A stretch of DNA of 64,000 nt from Coprothermobacter sp. GTDB lineage: Bacteria > Caldisericota > Caldisericia > Cryosericales > Cryosericaceae. The notes under the pieces were generated by a model that saw only the letters and a program-made list of their open reading frames with translations, was not told the origin of the DNA and did not search any database. Made by a program: the position numbers and the translations under genes. The stretch spans positions 1 through 64,000 of the forward strand of contig PNOG01000024.1 in the NCBI GenBank assembly GCA_013824685.1. The letters are read 5' to 3'. Of the stretch, positions 27,517 to 35,958 are shown piece after piece. How positions within the stretch are numbered: the first letter of the stretch is position 1; the number at the start of each line of letters is the position of its first letter.

Positions 27517-28095
27517 TCAGATGCGTATGCCGGCCCTGGCTTGAGCCTCGACCATTTCCATGCCAAGATCCAGTGCCTTCATGTTGAGGTCGAGGAACTG
27601 CTTCTTGACGTGCATCGCGACTGCCTTGCGGAGTGTCTCGACGTCCACGATGGCCGTCAGACCCTCAATGATGCCGAGAAGGACGATGTTGAGTCCAAGC
27701 TCGGACTCCAGCCTACTGATGAGGGTGCTGCGTATGGGAAGGGCCAGCAGGCCCCGGCAGTTCTCCTCGTCCAGGAAGTCGGGGACAGACATCACGGATG
27801 AATCGATGACGACCCTGGTCTTCCGGCTGATCCCTCCGCCGTACTGCTTGAGGCCCTCGTTGGTCATTGCTGCGAGCAGATCTGGATCGGTGACCTTGGG
27901 ATAGGCGATATGCTTGTTCGAGATGACGAGTTCGGCCTTGGTCGTTCCGCCGCGCGCTTCCGCGCCATAGACCTGACTCTGTGTGACGGTCTTGCCTTCC
28001 ATGATGGCGGCCTCCGCGAGGATGATGGAACCCAGGATGAGTCCTTGCCCGCCGCTGCCGGTCATGCGGAGTTCGAAACGGTTGTCGTTTCCCAT
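27517..28095 (-). CDS. korC: 2-oxoacid:ferredoxin oxidoreductase, gamma subunit
   Basis: Gamma subunit of a four-subunit 2-oxoglutarate-type oxidoreductase. Starts MGNDNRFELRMTGSGGQG with the family GxGGQG motif; GAEARGGTTKAELVIS follows. 192 aa. It begins 1 nt after the beta subunit stop and closes the metG-tatD-korDABC run. I use kor because the delta-alpha-beta-gamma order is typical of 2-oxoglutarate enzymes; 2-ketoisovalerate is also possible. Confidence 0.9.
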   Translation of the reverse strand: MGNDNRFELRMTGSGGQGLILGSIILAEAAIMEGKTVTQSQVYGAEARGGTTKAELVISNKHIAYPKVTDPDLLAAMTNEGLKQYGGGISRKTRVVIDSSVMSVPDFLDEENCRGLLALPIRSTLISRLESELGLNIVLLGIIEGLTAIVDVETLRKAVAMHVKKQFLDLNMKALDLGMEMVEAQARAGIRI

Positions 28096-28096
28096 G

Positions 28097-28891
28097 TCAG
28101 GCCTGCTCCTTGGGCGCAGCCGCGCTCACCGGCGCATGGCGCTCGATATTCACGAATTCACCGATGATGACTTTTCCCGCCAGTTCTTCGGGAGTCCTCT
28201 TCTCGGCCACGCTCTTGAGGGCCATCCAGTCCTTCTGCGATGTGACCATCTGTCCTGCGCTGCCCTTCTTGTTGAACCGTCCAAAGTATGTAGGACATTG
28301 GGCGACAGCGTCGACAAGAGAGAAGCCGTCATGGGCGATGGCCTTCTTGAGGTGGTCGACAAGATGTTTTGCGAAATAGATGCCAGAACGGGCAACATAC
28401 GTCGCACCGGCTCCGGCTGCCAGCTTCACAAGGTCGAATGGTCGATCCAGCATGCCGTTCGGGGTCGTCGTCGTGATCGACGAGGTCGGCGTGAGAGGCG
28501 ATGCCTGCCCGCCGGTCATCCCGTAGTTGTAGTTGTTGAACACCACAACCGTAATATCGACGTCCCGGCGTGCGGCATGGATCAGATGGTTGCCGCCGAT
28601 TGCCGAGCTGTCGCCGTCGCCGGTGACCACGATGACCGTGAGGTCCGGATTGGCCAGTTTGATGCCCGTCGCGACTGGAATGGCGCGGCCATGGAGGGTG
28701 TGCACATTATCGAAAGCAGTATATGCCGGGGCACGTGAAGAGCAGCCGATGCCCGATACGAGGACAACCTTGTCGGGATCCAGTTGCAGCTGATCGATTG
28801 CCTCCAGGAGCGCACGGAGGACAATGCCGTTCCCGCAACCGGGGCACCAGATGTTGGGCAGTCGTTCGCTTCGGAGAAAATCGAGTCTCAT
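28097..28891 (-). CDS. korB: 2-oxoacid:ferredoxin oxidoreductase, beta (TPP) subunit
   Basis: TPP-binding subunit. WCPGCGNGIVLRAL near the N-terminus, the TPP/Mg motif VVTGDGDSSAIGGNHLIHAARR and NNYNYGMTGGQASPLTP are diagnostic of KorB/VorB. 264 aa. Its ATG overlaps the alpha subunit stop as ATGA, so equimolar expression is expected. Confidence 0.94.
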   Translation of the reverse strand: MRLDFLRSERLPNIWCPGCGNGIVLRALLEAIDQLQLDPDKVVLVSGIGCSSRAPAYTAFDNVHTLHGRAIPVATGIKLANPDLTVIVVTGDGDSSAIGGNHLIHAARRDVDITVVVFNNYNYGMTGGQASPLTPTSSITTTTPNGMLDRPFDLVKLAAGAGATYVARSGIYFAKHLVDHLKKAIAHDGFSLVDAVAQCPTYFGRFNKKGSAGQMVTSQKDWMALKSVAEKRTPEELAGKVIIGEFVNIERHAPVSAAAPKEQA

Positions 28892-30015
28892 AGGTTCTCC
28901 TCCCGGAGGAAGTTGAGGATCTCCTGCGGGCTGATCAGGTCGCCATTGATCTTGTTCATGGGCACGACCTTCCGGGAGTCTCCGAACACTCTCTTGACGA
29001 GAAGGACGAGTTGACCGGAATTGAGCTCGGGGACAACGATTGTCCTGGCATTGCCGGCAGCCTTGCGGACACGGTCGTCGTCGAACGGGAACAGCGTGAT
29101 GAACCGAAGCGACCCGGCCTTCCGTCCATGAGAACGAAGCGTTTCGACTGCCTCGCTTACTCCGCGGGCGGTGATGCCGAAGCTCATGAACAGGACGTCG
29201 GCGTCCTCGACGCGGTCGGTCTCGAACTGGATGATGTCGTCGAGGTTGTTGAAGAGCTTGTCGCGCAGACGCTCGACAAGGGCCTCTGCCACATGACCAT
29301 TTGCGGTCTGGAAGCCGGATTCACCGTGCACAAGGCCCGTGCAGCTGGTACGGAAGCCGGTGCCAACGTTGGCGACCGTCGGGACCAGTGACTCGTCTGT
29401 CCTGTAGGGAAGGTATCCTGCCTTTTCGGTCGGGAGTCTGCGCTCGACAAGGGCCGGCGGGATGCTGATGTCGATGGGTTCACGCAAATGAGAGATGGTC
29501 TCGTCGGACAGGACAATGACGGGGTTCCTGTACTTCTCGGCCAAGTTGACCGCGCGTATGGTCAACTGGTAGGATTCCTCGACACTGGAGGGGGAAAGGA
29601 CAATCACCCAATGGTCGCCGTGAGTTCCCCAGCGTGTTTGCATGAGATCCATCTGTGAGACTTTCGTTGCCATGCCTGTCGAAGGCCCATATCTCATGGA
29701 GTCCAGAATCACGATGGGTGCCTCGACCATGCATGCGTAGCCGAGACCTTCCTGCATCAGCGAGAACCCGGGCCCGGATGTCGCGGTTAGTACTTTTTTT
29801 CCGGCCAGCGATGCACCGACGATCGCCATGATGCTCGCGATTTCGTCCTCCATCTGGATGAAGGTGCCGCCTACCTCTGGCATGCGCTTGGCCATGATCT
29901 CGGCGACTTCGGAAGATGGTGTGATAGGGTATCCGGCGTAGAATCGTACACCTGCGGCAATCGCGCCCTCGGCGACAGCTTCGTTGCCTTGCATCAGAAG
30001 CATCTTTTCACTCAT
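28888..30015 (-). CDS. korA: 2-oxoacid:ferredoxin oxidoreductase, alpha subunit
   Basis: Alpha subunit of KorDABC. The segment AGVRFYAGYPITPSSEVAEIMA is diagnostic. The pyrimidine-binding and transketolase-C-like regions follow (TATSGPGFSLMQEGLGYACMVE). 375 aa from the ATG at 30015 (MSEKMLLMQGNEAVAEGAI), which overlaps the ferredoxin gene by 8 nt. A longer in-frame extension to 30114 overlaps the ferredoxin and is rejected. Confidence 0.93.
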   Translation of the reverse strand: MSEKMLLMQGNEAVAEGAIAAGVRFYAGYPITPSSEVAEIMAKRMPEVGGTFIQMEDEIASIMAIVGASLAGKKVLTATSGPGFSLMQEGLGYACMVEAPIVILDSMRYGPSTGMATKVSQMDLMQTRWGTHGDHWVIVLSPSSVEESYQLTIRAVNLAEKYRNPVIVLSDETISHLREPIDISIPPALVERRLPTEKAGYLPYRTDESLVPTVANVGTGFRTSCTGLVHGESGFQTANGHVAEALVERLRDKLFNNLDDIIQFETDRVEDADVLFMSFGITARGVSEAVETLRSHGRKAGSLRFITLFPFDDDRVRKAAGNARTIVVPELNSGQLVLLVKRVFGDSRKVVPMNKINGDLISPQEILNFLREENL

Positions 30016-30220
30016 CCTTGACCTCCTCCACCGTGAGCGCGAAGTCGGGACAGTGCTCGACACACATCTGACAGCCGATGCAGTCCTGCGGGTTGACGAT
30101 CGCGTGCTGGTCACTCCGGTCTATCTCATAGACCTTCTTCGGGCACACGGCGACGCAGATGCCGCAGTCCTTGCACCACTTACGGTTGTGCGTGATCTTG
30201 AATGCTTTTTTCTCTGGCAT
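30008..30220 (-). CDS. korD: 2-oxoacid:ferredoxin oxidoreductase, delta (2[4Fe-4S]) subunit
   Basis: 70-aa dicluster ferredoxin subunit. Two motifs are complete: CKDCGICVAVCPKKV and CIGCQMCVEHCPDFA. It passes electrons from the TPP centre to soluble ferredoxin. The ATG at 30220 follows GGGAGGG. The first 41 nt overlap the 3' end of tatD in another frame, an unusually long overlap. Confidence 0.93.
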   Translation of the reverse strand: MPEKKAFKITHNRKWCKDCGICVAVCPKKVYEIDRSDQHAIVNPQDCIGCQMCVEHCPDFALTVEEVKDE

Positions 30221-31010
30221 GTTCCCTCCCCTCGTGGTAGTTGAACAGTTCTCGAGCAGTCTGCTCAATGCGCTGGCTCAGAACGAGCAGGTCCGTGTCC
30301 AGAAGTGAGGCCACTGCGCGATAGGTGTGAACAACAAATGCAGGCTCGTTCCGCGTTCCTCGCATCGGTACCGGCGGCATATACGGTGCGTCGGTTTCGA
30401 GCAGCAGGCGCTCCAGTGGGCAAGCCTTCAGAGCCTCACGCGTCGCTCCCGCCCCTGGGTAGGTGAGGTTGCCGGTGAAGGAGACACACAACCCCATACC
30501 CACGGTTTGCTCGACGTCCGCCGGTGTTCCTCCAAAGCAGTGCATCACCCCGCGCGATCCGGCAAAATGTGAGATGACACTCAAGGATTCAGCCTCGGCG
30601 AAGCGCGAGTGCACGATGACGGGGAGCCTCATGTCGGCAGCCAGCTGCAATTGCTCCTCGAAGAAACGCATCTGTACCATGTGGTCGGGAGTGCCCTCCT
30701 TGAAATCCAGTCCAATCTCCCCGATGGCGACTGTCTTCTCGCTGTACCGGGCAAACAAGGCGCTCAGCTGGGCCAGGTAGTCTGGCGGTGCGTCGGCACA
30801 GTCCTCGGGGTGGACTCCGATGGCCGCAAGGACGCCGGACTCCTGTTGCGCGAGGCGCCCGGCGAGGTCCGACGTGGCCAAGTCGACGCCCGGACAGACG
30901 ATCCAGCGGACGCCGCTCTCCCGGCATCGCCGCAGGACATCCTTCCGGTCGTCGTCGAACTCGGCCATCTGGACATGGGCGTGTGTGTCGATGTAGGAGG
31001 GCTCGGTCAA
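30180..31010 (-). CDS. tatD: TatD-family metal-dependent hydrolase (DNase)
   Basis: Amidohydrolase-fold nuclease. Metal ligands are recognisable in IDTHAHVQM, the Glu of AIGEIGLDF, VIVHSRFAEAE, GVMHCFGGT and the Asp of LLLETDAPYMPP. 276 aa. The start is TTG at 31010, overlapping the metG stop (TTGA) with GGAG 5 nt upstream. metG-tatD is a conserved order, as in Bacillus. Confidence 0.93.
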   Translation of the reverse strand: MTEPSYIDTHAHVQMAEFDDDRKDVLRRCRESGVRWIVCPGVDLATSDLAGRLAQQESGVLAAIGVHPEDCADAPPDYLAQLSALFARYSEKTVAIGEIGLDFKEGTPDHMVQMRFFEEQLQLAADMRLPVIVHSRFAEAESLSVISHFAGSRGVMHCFGGTPADVEQTVGMGLCVSFTGNLTYPGAGATREALKACPLERLLLETDAPYMPPVPMRGTRNEPAFVVHTYRAVASLLDTDLLVLSQRIEQTARELFNYHEGREHAREKSIQDHAQP

Positions 31011-32953
31011 TGGATCTCCGCTCCGTCCGGCAGGACCGCCATCGGGGTCAGCAGAGCCATCTCGTCTCCGGCCGAAGCCGCGAGGAGCATACCCTGCGAG
31101 GTTATGCCTTTGAGTTTGCGTGGCTGGAGGTTTGCGATGATCACGATCTGTTTGCCGACCAGCAGAGCCGGATCATAGTGCTTGCCGATGCCTGCCACAA
31201 TCGTACGCTCTTCGCTGCCGACCTTGACGCGCAGCTTGAGCAGCTTGTCGGTCTCGGGCACCCGTTCGCCTTCCAGGATCGTGGCGACGCGCAGCTGCAC
31301 CTTGGCGACGTCGTCGATCGTGATCAGGCCGGAATCGGGGGCGGAAACAGGTGGAGGAGTTGCAGCAGTGACCGTTGCAGAACCAGTCTTGCGGGCAGTC
31401 TGGGCTGCCAGAAACTCGTCCAGCTGGTCAGGCTGGACACGGGGGAACAGCACGGTCGAGCTTGCCTCGGGGAGTTCTGGGCCAGGTCCCCGCCATGCAA
31501 GGTCACGCCAGGCAGCCTGCGGCCTCCGGATTGCCTCCAGCAGTCGGTCTGAGACGGTCGGCATGCACGGCTCCACAAGGTTTGCAACGTACCAGAGACC
31601 TGTCAGAAGCGTCGTCAGATGAGTTGCCAGTCCAGCAGCGTCACCGGCTTTGGCCAGCACCCACGGTTTGTCGTCTTCGATCATCTTGTTGAGCACGTTG
31701 ACCAGCATCCATGTTTTCTCGAGTCCCGCAGAAAACTGCAGGCTGTCGTAGTCGGCGCTCACGGCGGAAAGAGTCGTCGAAAACAGCTCCGACAGAGCGG
31801 CTTTCGGCTCCAGCGGCTGGCCTTCGATCTGGGGTCGAAACTTGGCGAACATGTTCAACGTCCTGTTCAGCAGGTTGCCCAAGTCATTCGCGAGGTCCGT
31901 GTTGAAGCGAAGCAGGAGGCGCTGGCTGGAGAAGTCGACGTCGAGCCCGTAGGTTCCTTCCCTGCACAGGTAGTACCGCAGGGCGTCCACAGCTATTGGC
32001 TCGTCGATCCCGATGAGGCTGCTCAGGTTCTCGATGAGAGCAGCCGGGTCGACGACATTGCCGAGCGACTTCGACATCTTCTCACCCTCGAAGTTCCAGA
32101 AACCGTGGGCAAAGATATGCCGTGGCAGTGGAATGCCGAGCGCCATCAGCATGGCCGGCCAGATGATACCGTGAAACCGTGTGATGTCCTTGCCGATCAG
32201 ATGGAGGTCGGCCGGCCAGTCGGTCGCAAACCGCTCCGTTCCGTAGCCGGCTACTGTCGCATAGTTGATCAGGGCGTCAAACCAGACGTAGACGGTCTGG
32301 TCGGTGTCGAAGGGAATGGGGACTCCCCACTTCACGGTCGACCGGGACACGGAGACGTCCCGCAGGCCGCCCCTGATGACGTTGACCAGCTCGTTGTAGC
32401 GCATCTGGGGCTGCACGAAGTCCGGGTGCTGCTCGTACCAGGCAAGCAGGGCGTCCTGATACTTGGAGAGGCGGAAAAAGTAGTTGACTTCGGAGACGTG
32501 CTGCACTTCAAGGCCGCAATGGGGGCACTTGCCTTCCACGAGGTCTGACTCGAGCAGGAACGCCTCGTCCTTGAGGCAGTACCAGCCGTCGTACGATCCC
32601 TTGTAGATGTCTCCCTGGTCGAAGAGTTTCTGGAACATCTCCTGCACGACCTTCATGTGGTCTGCATCAGTCGTCCGGATGAATCGGGAGTAGCTGATGC
32701 CCAGCCTGTCGAAGAGGGCTTTCCAGGATGCGGCAGCCGTCGCGGTGTACTGTTCCACGGGTTGTCCCATCGCCAGTGCCGTTCGCTCGACTTTCTGCGA
32801 GTGCTCATCTGTCCCCGTCGAGAACAGGACCTCTTTTCCCAGCTTCCGCTGATACCGCGCGATGAAGTCAGCCGCAATAGTCTCAGACACCGAACCAAGG
32901 TGCGGCTTATCGTTGATGTAGTAGATGGCCGTGGTCAGAAAGTATCGATCCAT
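31007..32953 (-). CDS. metG: Methionyl-tRNA synthetase
   Basis: Class I synthetase charging tRNA-Met. HIGH-type motif INDKPHLGSVSETI, zinc region with CPHCGLEV, KMSKS in GEKMSKSLGNVVDP, and a fused C-terminal EMAP/Trbp111 tRNA-binding domain (about 545-648; VAKVQLRVATILEGERVP, NLQPRKLKGITSQGMLLAAS). 648 aa from the ATG at 32953, preceded by AGGAGGAG. An upstream in-frame extension would run over the roadblock gene and is rejected. No T-box or SAM riboswitch is seen upstream. Confidence 0.96.
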   Translation of the reverse strand: MDRYFLTTAIYYINDKPHLGSVSETIAADFIARYQRKLGKEVLFSTGTDEHSQKVERTALAMGQPVEQYTATAAASWKALFDRLGISYSRFIRTTDADHMKVVQEMFQKLFDQGDIYKGSYDGWYCLKDEAFLLESDLVEGKCPHCGLEVQHVSEVNYFFRLSKYQDALLAWYEQHPDFVQPQMRYNELVNVIRGGLRDVSVSRSTVKWGVPIPFDTDQTVYVWFDALINYATVAGYGTERFATDWPADLHLIGKDITRFHGIIWPAMLMALGIPLPRHIFAHGFWNFEGEKMSKSLGNVVDPAALIENLSSLIGIDEPIAVDALRYYLCREGTYGLDVDFSSQRLLLRFNTDLANDLGNLLNRTLNMFAKFRPQIEGQPLEPKAALSELFSTTLSAVSADYDSLQFSAGLEKTWMLVNVLNKMIEDDKPWVLAKAGDAAGLATHLTTLLTGLWYVANLVEPCMPTVSDRLLEAIRRPQAAWRDLAWRGPGPELPEASSTVLFPRVQPDQLDEFLAAQTARKTGSATVTAATPPPVSAPDSGLITIDDVAKVQLRVATILEGERVPETDKLLKLRVKVGSEERTIVAGIGKHYDPALLVGKQIVIIANLQPRKLKGITSQGMLLAASAGDEMALLTPMAVLPDGAEIH

Positions 32954-32990
32954 GGCAACTCCTCCTGCTATGTCGGGTGTGGCGCGTCGC

Positions 32991-33332
32991 TCAGGCAGAC
33001 TCCGAGAGATCCTTGAGAGCGCGGCCCATGGCAATTCTGATGATGCCGAGGTTGCTTTGCCTGGTGGTGAGGATGGAAAGGACACTGTCCTTCGTCCGTA
33101 CCACCATGATGCGCCCGGTCGTCGTCTCCACATCCACCTCGGTCAGCTTGCCCATGTCGAGCTGGGTGACAATCTGCTGCATGTATCCCGCAAAGGACAA
33201 AATCATGCCGCGCACGAGGGGGGGAGCGATGTCCATGTCTGAGGCCGTGTACAGGATGGCGCCGTCGAGATCGGTCAGAATGACGGCGAGAACCCCCGAA
33301 GAAGACTTGAGTCTGTCTAACGTCTCTAGCAT
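32991..33332 (-). CDS. Roadblock/LC7-domain protein
   Basis: 113-aa single-domain protein with the roadblock/LC7 pattern: MLETLDRLKSSSGVLAVILTDLDGAILYTAS then a helix-rich middle and VRTKDSVLSILTTRQSNLGIIRIAMGRALKDL. Such proteins act as small-GTPase regulators (MglB-like) or sensors; no MglA-type GTPase is nearby. ATG at 33332 is preceded by GGTGA; longer in-frame starts exist but give a non-conserved N-terminus. It leads the metG-tatD-kor run, 37 nt upstream of metG. Confidence 0.85.
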   Translation of the reverse strand: MLETLDRLKSSSGVLAVILTDLDGAILYTASDMDIAPPLVRGMILSFAGYMQQIVTQLDMGKLTEVDVETTTGRIMVVRTKDSVLSILTTRQSNLGIIRIAMGRALKDLSESA

Positions 33333-33394
33333 CACGATCACCAGCCTTTCTGTCTCTCGAAATGTGGTCGGAAACACACGTCTGAACACTGAAC

Positions 33395-33422
33395 ATGATA
33401 CGTGCAAAAGGGTTTTGTGCAA
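33395..33422 (-). promoter_or_regulatory. Promoter of the roadblock-metG-tatD-kor run
   Basis: On the minus strand TTGCAC (33422-33417) and TATCAT (33400-33395) are 16 nt apart, about 60 nt upstream of the roadblock ATG. Confidence 0.4.
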
Positions 33423-33441
33423 CGAAGCGCATTGCCTGGTT

Positions 33442-33507
33442 TGTAACAGGGGACAGCCGTAGTTGTTGTAACATGTGTAACAGGGGACAGCCGTAGTTGT
33501 TGTAACA
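33442..33507 (+). repeat. Two tandem 32-bp TGTAACA repeat units (left flank of RAYT)
   Basis: Units at 33442-33473 and 33476-33507 are identical. Each begins and ends with TGTAACA and has the core GGGGACAGCCGTAGTTG. They lie just past the transposase 3' end. The same unit appears inverted on the other side of the transposase gene and in two distant clusters (51.4 and 54.2 kb). Confidence 0.92.
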
Positions 33508-33535
33508 GGGAACGCAGCTGGTTTCGCGACAAATG

Positions 33536-34318
33536 TTACAGATTGCGGGGAGTACTCCGCCGCTTCAAATACCGCCCGATTGTCATGGCACTGACATCCA
33601 ACCGCTCGGCTATCTCCCGCAGCGTTCTCCCCTCGTTTCGCAAGCGTAGGATCTCGGCTGTCAGCTCGTCTGGGCTCAGACTGCGTGACGACGGCCCATT
33701 AGGAGCATCGTGGACGACGGGTTGCCTTCCTGTGCGGCGCGGTAGCAGAAAGTGTGGCTTCTCCGCGCCGAGGCCTGCCCGGACAAAGTCGCGGTAGGCC
33801 TGTCGGGATTCGTTCTCTCCATGACTGTCTAGCATCGACAGCAACATCTGGTCAGCGACGGGCACGAGTCCGCGCCTGCCAAGTGCACTTGCAGCATAGC
33901 TGCTCCACTGCCAGTCGCTGGGCGAGGCTACCAGTCCGGCTCTCACCGGGTTCAGGACCGTGTAGCGGCAGGCCTCGAGCAGGTGGCTGTCTGAGGCAAA
34001 CGGGACCGAGAAGAACCTTCCTTGAAACACATGGCCACGATGGTCGTAGTGATGGTTGTACATCTCGCCATACGAGCCATTCATCGCGTGCATGCCCTGA
34101 GACAGATTCGCGAGGGGTGTCCGTACGACAAGATGATAGTGATTGTCCATGACACAGTACGCCGCGACCTCCCACTTCTCTCGCGTCGTCGTCGTGCCCA
34201 GAAGGTCCAGCAGCGCGTGCTTGTCCGCGTCTGTGGCAAAGATCATGTCGTCGCCGTTGCCGCGAGCCGTCACATGATAGAACCCGTCGGGCACGACTGC
34301 TCGTGCTATGCGCGGCAT
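33536..34318 (-). CDS. REP-associated tyrosine transposase (RAYT, Y1_Tnp)
   Basis: HUH-superfamily single-strand endonuclease/transposase of the RAYT group, which mobilises or processes REP-type repeats. Residues: family start MPRIARAVVPDGFYHVTARGN, HUH motif MDNHYHLVV with His60 and His62, GHVFQGRFFS, and the likely nucleophile Tyr119 in CRYTVLNPVRAGLV followed by DWQWSSY. The C-terminus (about 205-255) is a helix-turn-helix (EGRTLREIAERLDVSAMTIGRYL). 260 aa from the ATG at 34318, behind GGGGGGAT. The gene looks intact. Its TAA lies inside a TGTTACA word, like the flanking repeats. It is bracketed by inverted copies of the 32-bp unit. Confidence 0.92.
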   Translation of the reverse strand: MPRIARAVVPDGFYHVTARGNGDDMIFATDADKHALLDLLGTTTTREKWEVAAYCVMDNHYHLVVRTPLANLSQGMHAMNGSYGEMYNHHYDHRGHVFQGRFFSVPFASDSHLLEACRYTVLNPVRAGLVASPSDWQWSSYAASALGRRGLVPVADQMLLSMLDSHGENESRQAYRDFVRAGLGAEKPHFLLPRRTGRQPVVHDAPNGPSSRSLSPDELTAEILRLRNEGRTLREIAERLDVSAMTIGRYLKRRSTPRNL

Positions 34319-34576
34319 GTCAGCATCCCCCCGGCCCACGGACAGCCTTCCATGTCGGCAGTAGTCTCCTGGACTTCTTTCTGAGTAGCAGCCTTGCCGA
34401 GTAGAACGACATTCAGATGTTTCGCGTCACACATAGCGCGTTCACCCCCCTACGATTTTCATTCGATAGCCGCCCTCAACCATTTGCCGAGACGCTGCGT
34501 CGGTCCTTTGGGCACACTAGAGCCCAGCTGGCCACCAAGATGCTCGACGATCTGCAACCCTGCCCTCATGCGACGG
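34319..34576. other. Non-coding leader of the RAYT element
   Basis: 258 bp between the transposase start and the right-hand repeats hold no gene that I can support. The outer 29 bp (34548-34576, read on the minus strand) resemble 51489-51518 next to the distant repeat cluster, with the shared word GCAGGGTTGCAG. This suggests the leader is part of the mobile unit. Confidence 0.55.
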
Positions 34577-34627
34577 TGTTACAACAACTACGACTGTCCC
34601 CTGTTACACCCTGTTACACCTGTTACA
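34577..34627 (-). repeat. 32-bp repeat unit plus two extra TGTTACA words (right flank of RAYT)
   Basis: The full unit at 34577-34608 is inverted relative to the left-flank units and differs by one base in the core (GTCG for GCCG). Two extra TGTTACA words follow (34612-34618 and 34621-34627). The last one supplies the TAA stop of the CoA-transferase B gene (34623-34625). Confidence 0.9.
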
Positions 34628-35279
34628 GGTCGAAGTCGGCGTCGGTTATTTCTCGAAGCTCGTCGAGGGTGATTTCGGGGGCCATTTCCTTGAGGATCAG
34701 GCGGCCCTTGTCGAAGACAAACACGGCGTACTCGGTGACGACCATGTCGGCCTCGCCGATGCCGGTGATGGGGAGGGTGCATTCTTTGACCAGCTTGGGC
34801 TTGCCGTTCTTGCTGGTGTGCTGCATGGCGATGACGACTTCTCTTGCTCCTGTCACGAGATCCATGGCTCCGCCGACCCCAAGCTGCTTGCCATTGGGGA
34901 TGATCCAGTTGGCAATGTTCCCCTTCTGATCTACTTCGAACGCTCCGATGACGGTGGCGTCGACATGGCCGCCGCGGATCATGCCGAAGGATGCGGCGCT
35001 GTCCAGGTAGACGCATCCGGGAGTCTCCGTCACACAGGTCCTGCCGGCGTTGATGAGGTCGTGGTCCATCTGGCCTTCGGGCGCCGCACAGCCGACGCCG
35101 AGCATCCCGTTTTCGGCCTGCACGTAGATGTTGGGGCTTGTGACGTAGTTGGCCACCATGGTCGGAATGCCGACGCCAAGGTTGATGAAGAGCCTCCCAT
35201 TCTGGGCTCTCCCGTCGAAGTAGCGCGCGATCACGGAAGCTATCCGTTCTTTTGCCTGTTGTTCCGATATCGCCTGCAT
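34623..35279 (-). CDS. CoA-transferase subunit B (AtoA/ScoB-like)
   Basis: Catalytic subunit of a 3-oxoacid/acyl CoA-transferase. The nucleophile is Glu56 in VQAENGMLGVG; NLGVGIPTMVANYV and GKQLGVGGAMDLVTGA are family motifs. 218 aa. It starts 1 nt after subunit A. The stop codon lies inside a TGTTACA repeat word at the edge of the RAYT element, so the original 3' end may have been altered by insertion. Last gene of the kamA unit. Acceptors could be acetoacetate, butyrate or, by context, 3-oxo-6-aminohexanoate. Confidence 0.92.
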   Translation of the reverse strand: MQAISEQQAKERIASVIARYFDGRAQNGRLFINLGVGIPTMVANYVTSPNIYVQAENGMLGVGCAAPEGQMDHDLINAGRTCVTETPGCVYLDSAASFGMIRGGHVDATVIGAFEVDQKGNIANWIIPNGKQLGVGGAMDLVTGAREVVIAMQHTSKNGKPKLVKECTLPITGIGEADMVVTEYAVFVFDKGRLILKEMAPEITLDELREITDADFDL

Positions 35280-35280
35280 G

Positions 35281-35940
35281 TCAGCTCTTCCTCATCGTCA
35301 GCACGTCCACAAACATGTGGGGCGTGACGATACACTCGGGGTCCAGGGACCCCACGGGGACGATCTCTTCGACCTCGGCTATGACGGTGTCTGCCGCCAT
35401 CGCCATGACGGGATTGAAGTTGCGGGCAGTCTTGTAGTAGACGAGGTTGCCCAGCTCGTCGGCCTTGTAGGCCTTGATGAGCGCCACGTCGGCATGGATG
35501 GATTCTTCCAGGATACACGCCCTCTCGGCGAATGCTCTGGTCTCCTTGCCTGCCGCGAGTTCTGTCCCCGCTCCGGTCGGCGTGAAGAAGGCCGGGATGC
35601 CCACGCCGGCGGCTCTGATCGCTTCTGCGAATGTCCCCTGGGGGACCAGCTTCACGCTGATCCGGCCTTCATTGTAGGCGGCCGCCACCTCTGGATTCCA
35701 GTTGTAGTAGGTGCCGATCAACGACCGGATCTGGTTGTTGGTGAGCAGTTTGCCAAGACCAACGCCGGGCGTGCCCAGGTCGTTGCTGATGATCGTCAGC
35801 TCTCCCGTTCCACTTGCTGAAAGGGCCTCGATCAACTCCTCGGGATATCCGGCCAGGCCAAAACTCCCGACCATGACGCGCGACCCCGGCTTGACCATGG
35901 CAATTGCGTCCTCGATGCTTCTGTACTTGTCACAAGCCAT
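35281..35940 (-). CDS. CoA-transferase subunit A (AtoD/ScoA-like)
   Basis: CoA-binding subunit. MVGSFGLAGYPEELIEAL, GVGIPAFFTPTGAGTELA and the C-terminal GNLVYYKTARNFNPVMAMAADTVIAEV are typical. 219 aa, ATG behind GGGAGG. Works with subunit B directly downstream; thiolase is directly upstream, so the product acyl-CoA is likely the thiolase substrate. Confidence 0.93.
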   Translation of the reverse strand: MACDKYRSIEDAIAMVKPGSRVMVGSFGLAGYPEELIEALSASGTGELTIISNDLGTPGVGLGKLLTNNQIRSLIGTYYNWNPEVAAAYNEGRISVKLVPQGTFAEAIRAAGVGIPAFFTPTGAGTELAAGKETRAFAERACILEESIHADVALIKAYKADELGNLVYYKTARNFNPVMAMAADTVIAEVEEIVPVGSLDPECIVTPHMFVDVLTMRKS

Positions 35941-35958
35941 AGACTGAACCTCCCGTTC

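Noticed and set aside
27359-27544. Small plus-strand frame with a CxxC pair (LCDKCEAH)
   Set aside because: It spans the perfect 15-bp palindrome, overlaps korC, has no ribosome-binding site and no recognisable zinc-ribbon fold.
32954-33133. N-terminal extension of metG
   Set aside because: The family start MDRYFLTTAIYYIND and AGGAGGAG fit the ATG at 32953; the extension would overlap the roadblock gene in another frame.
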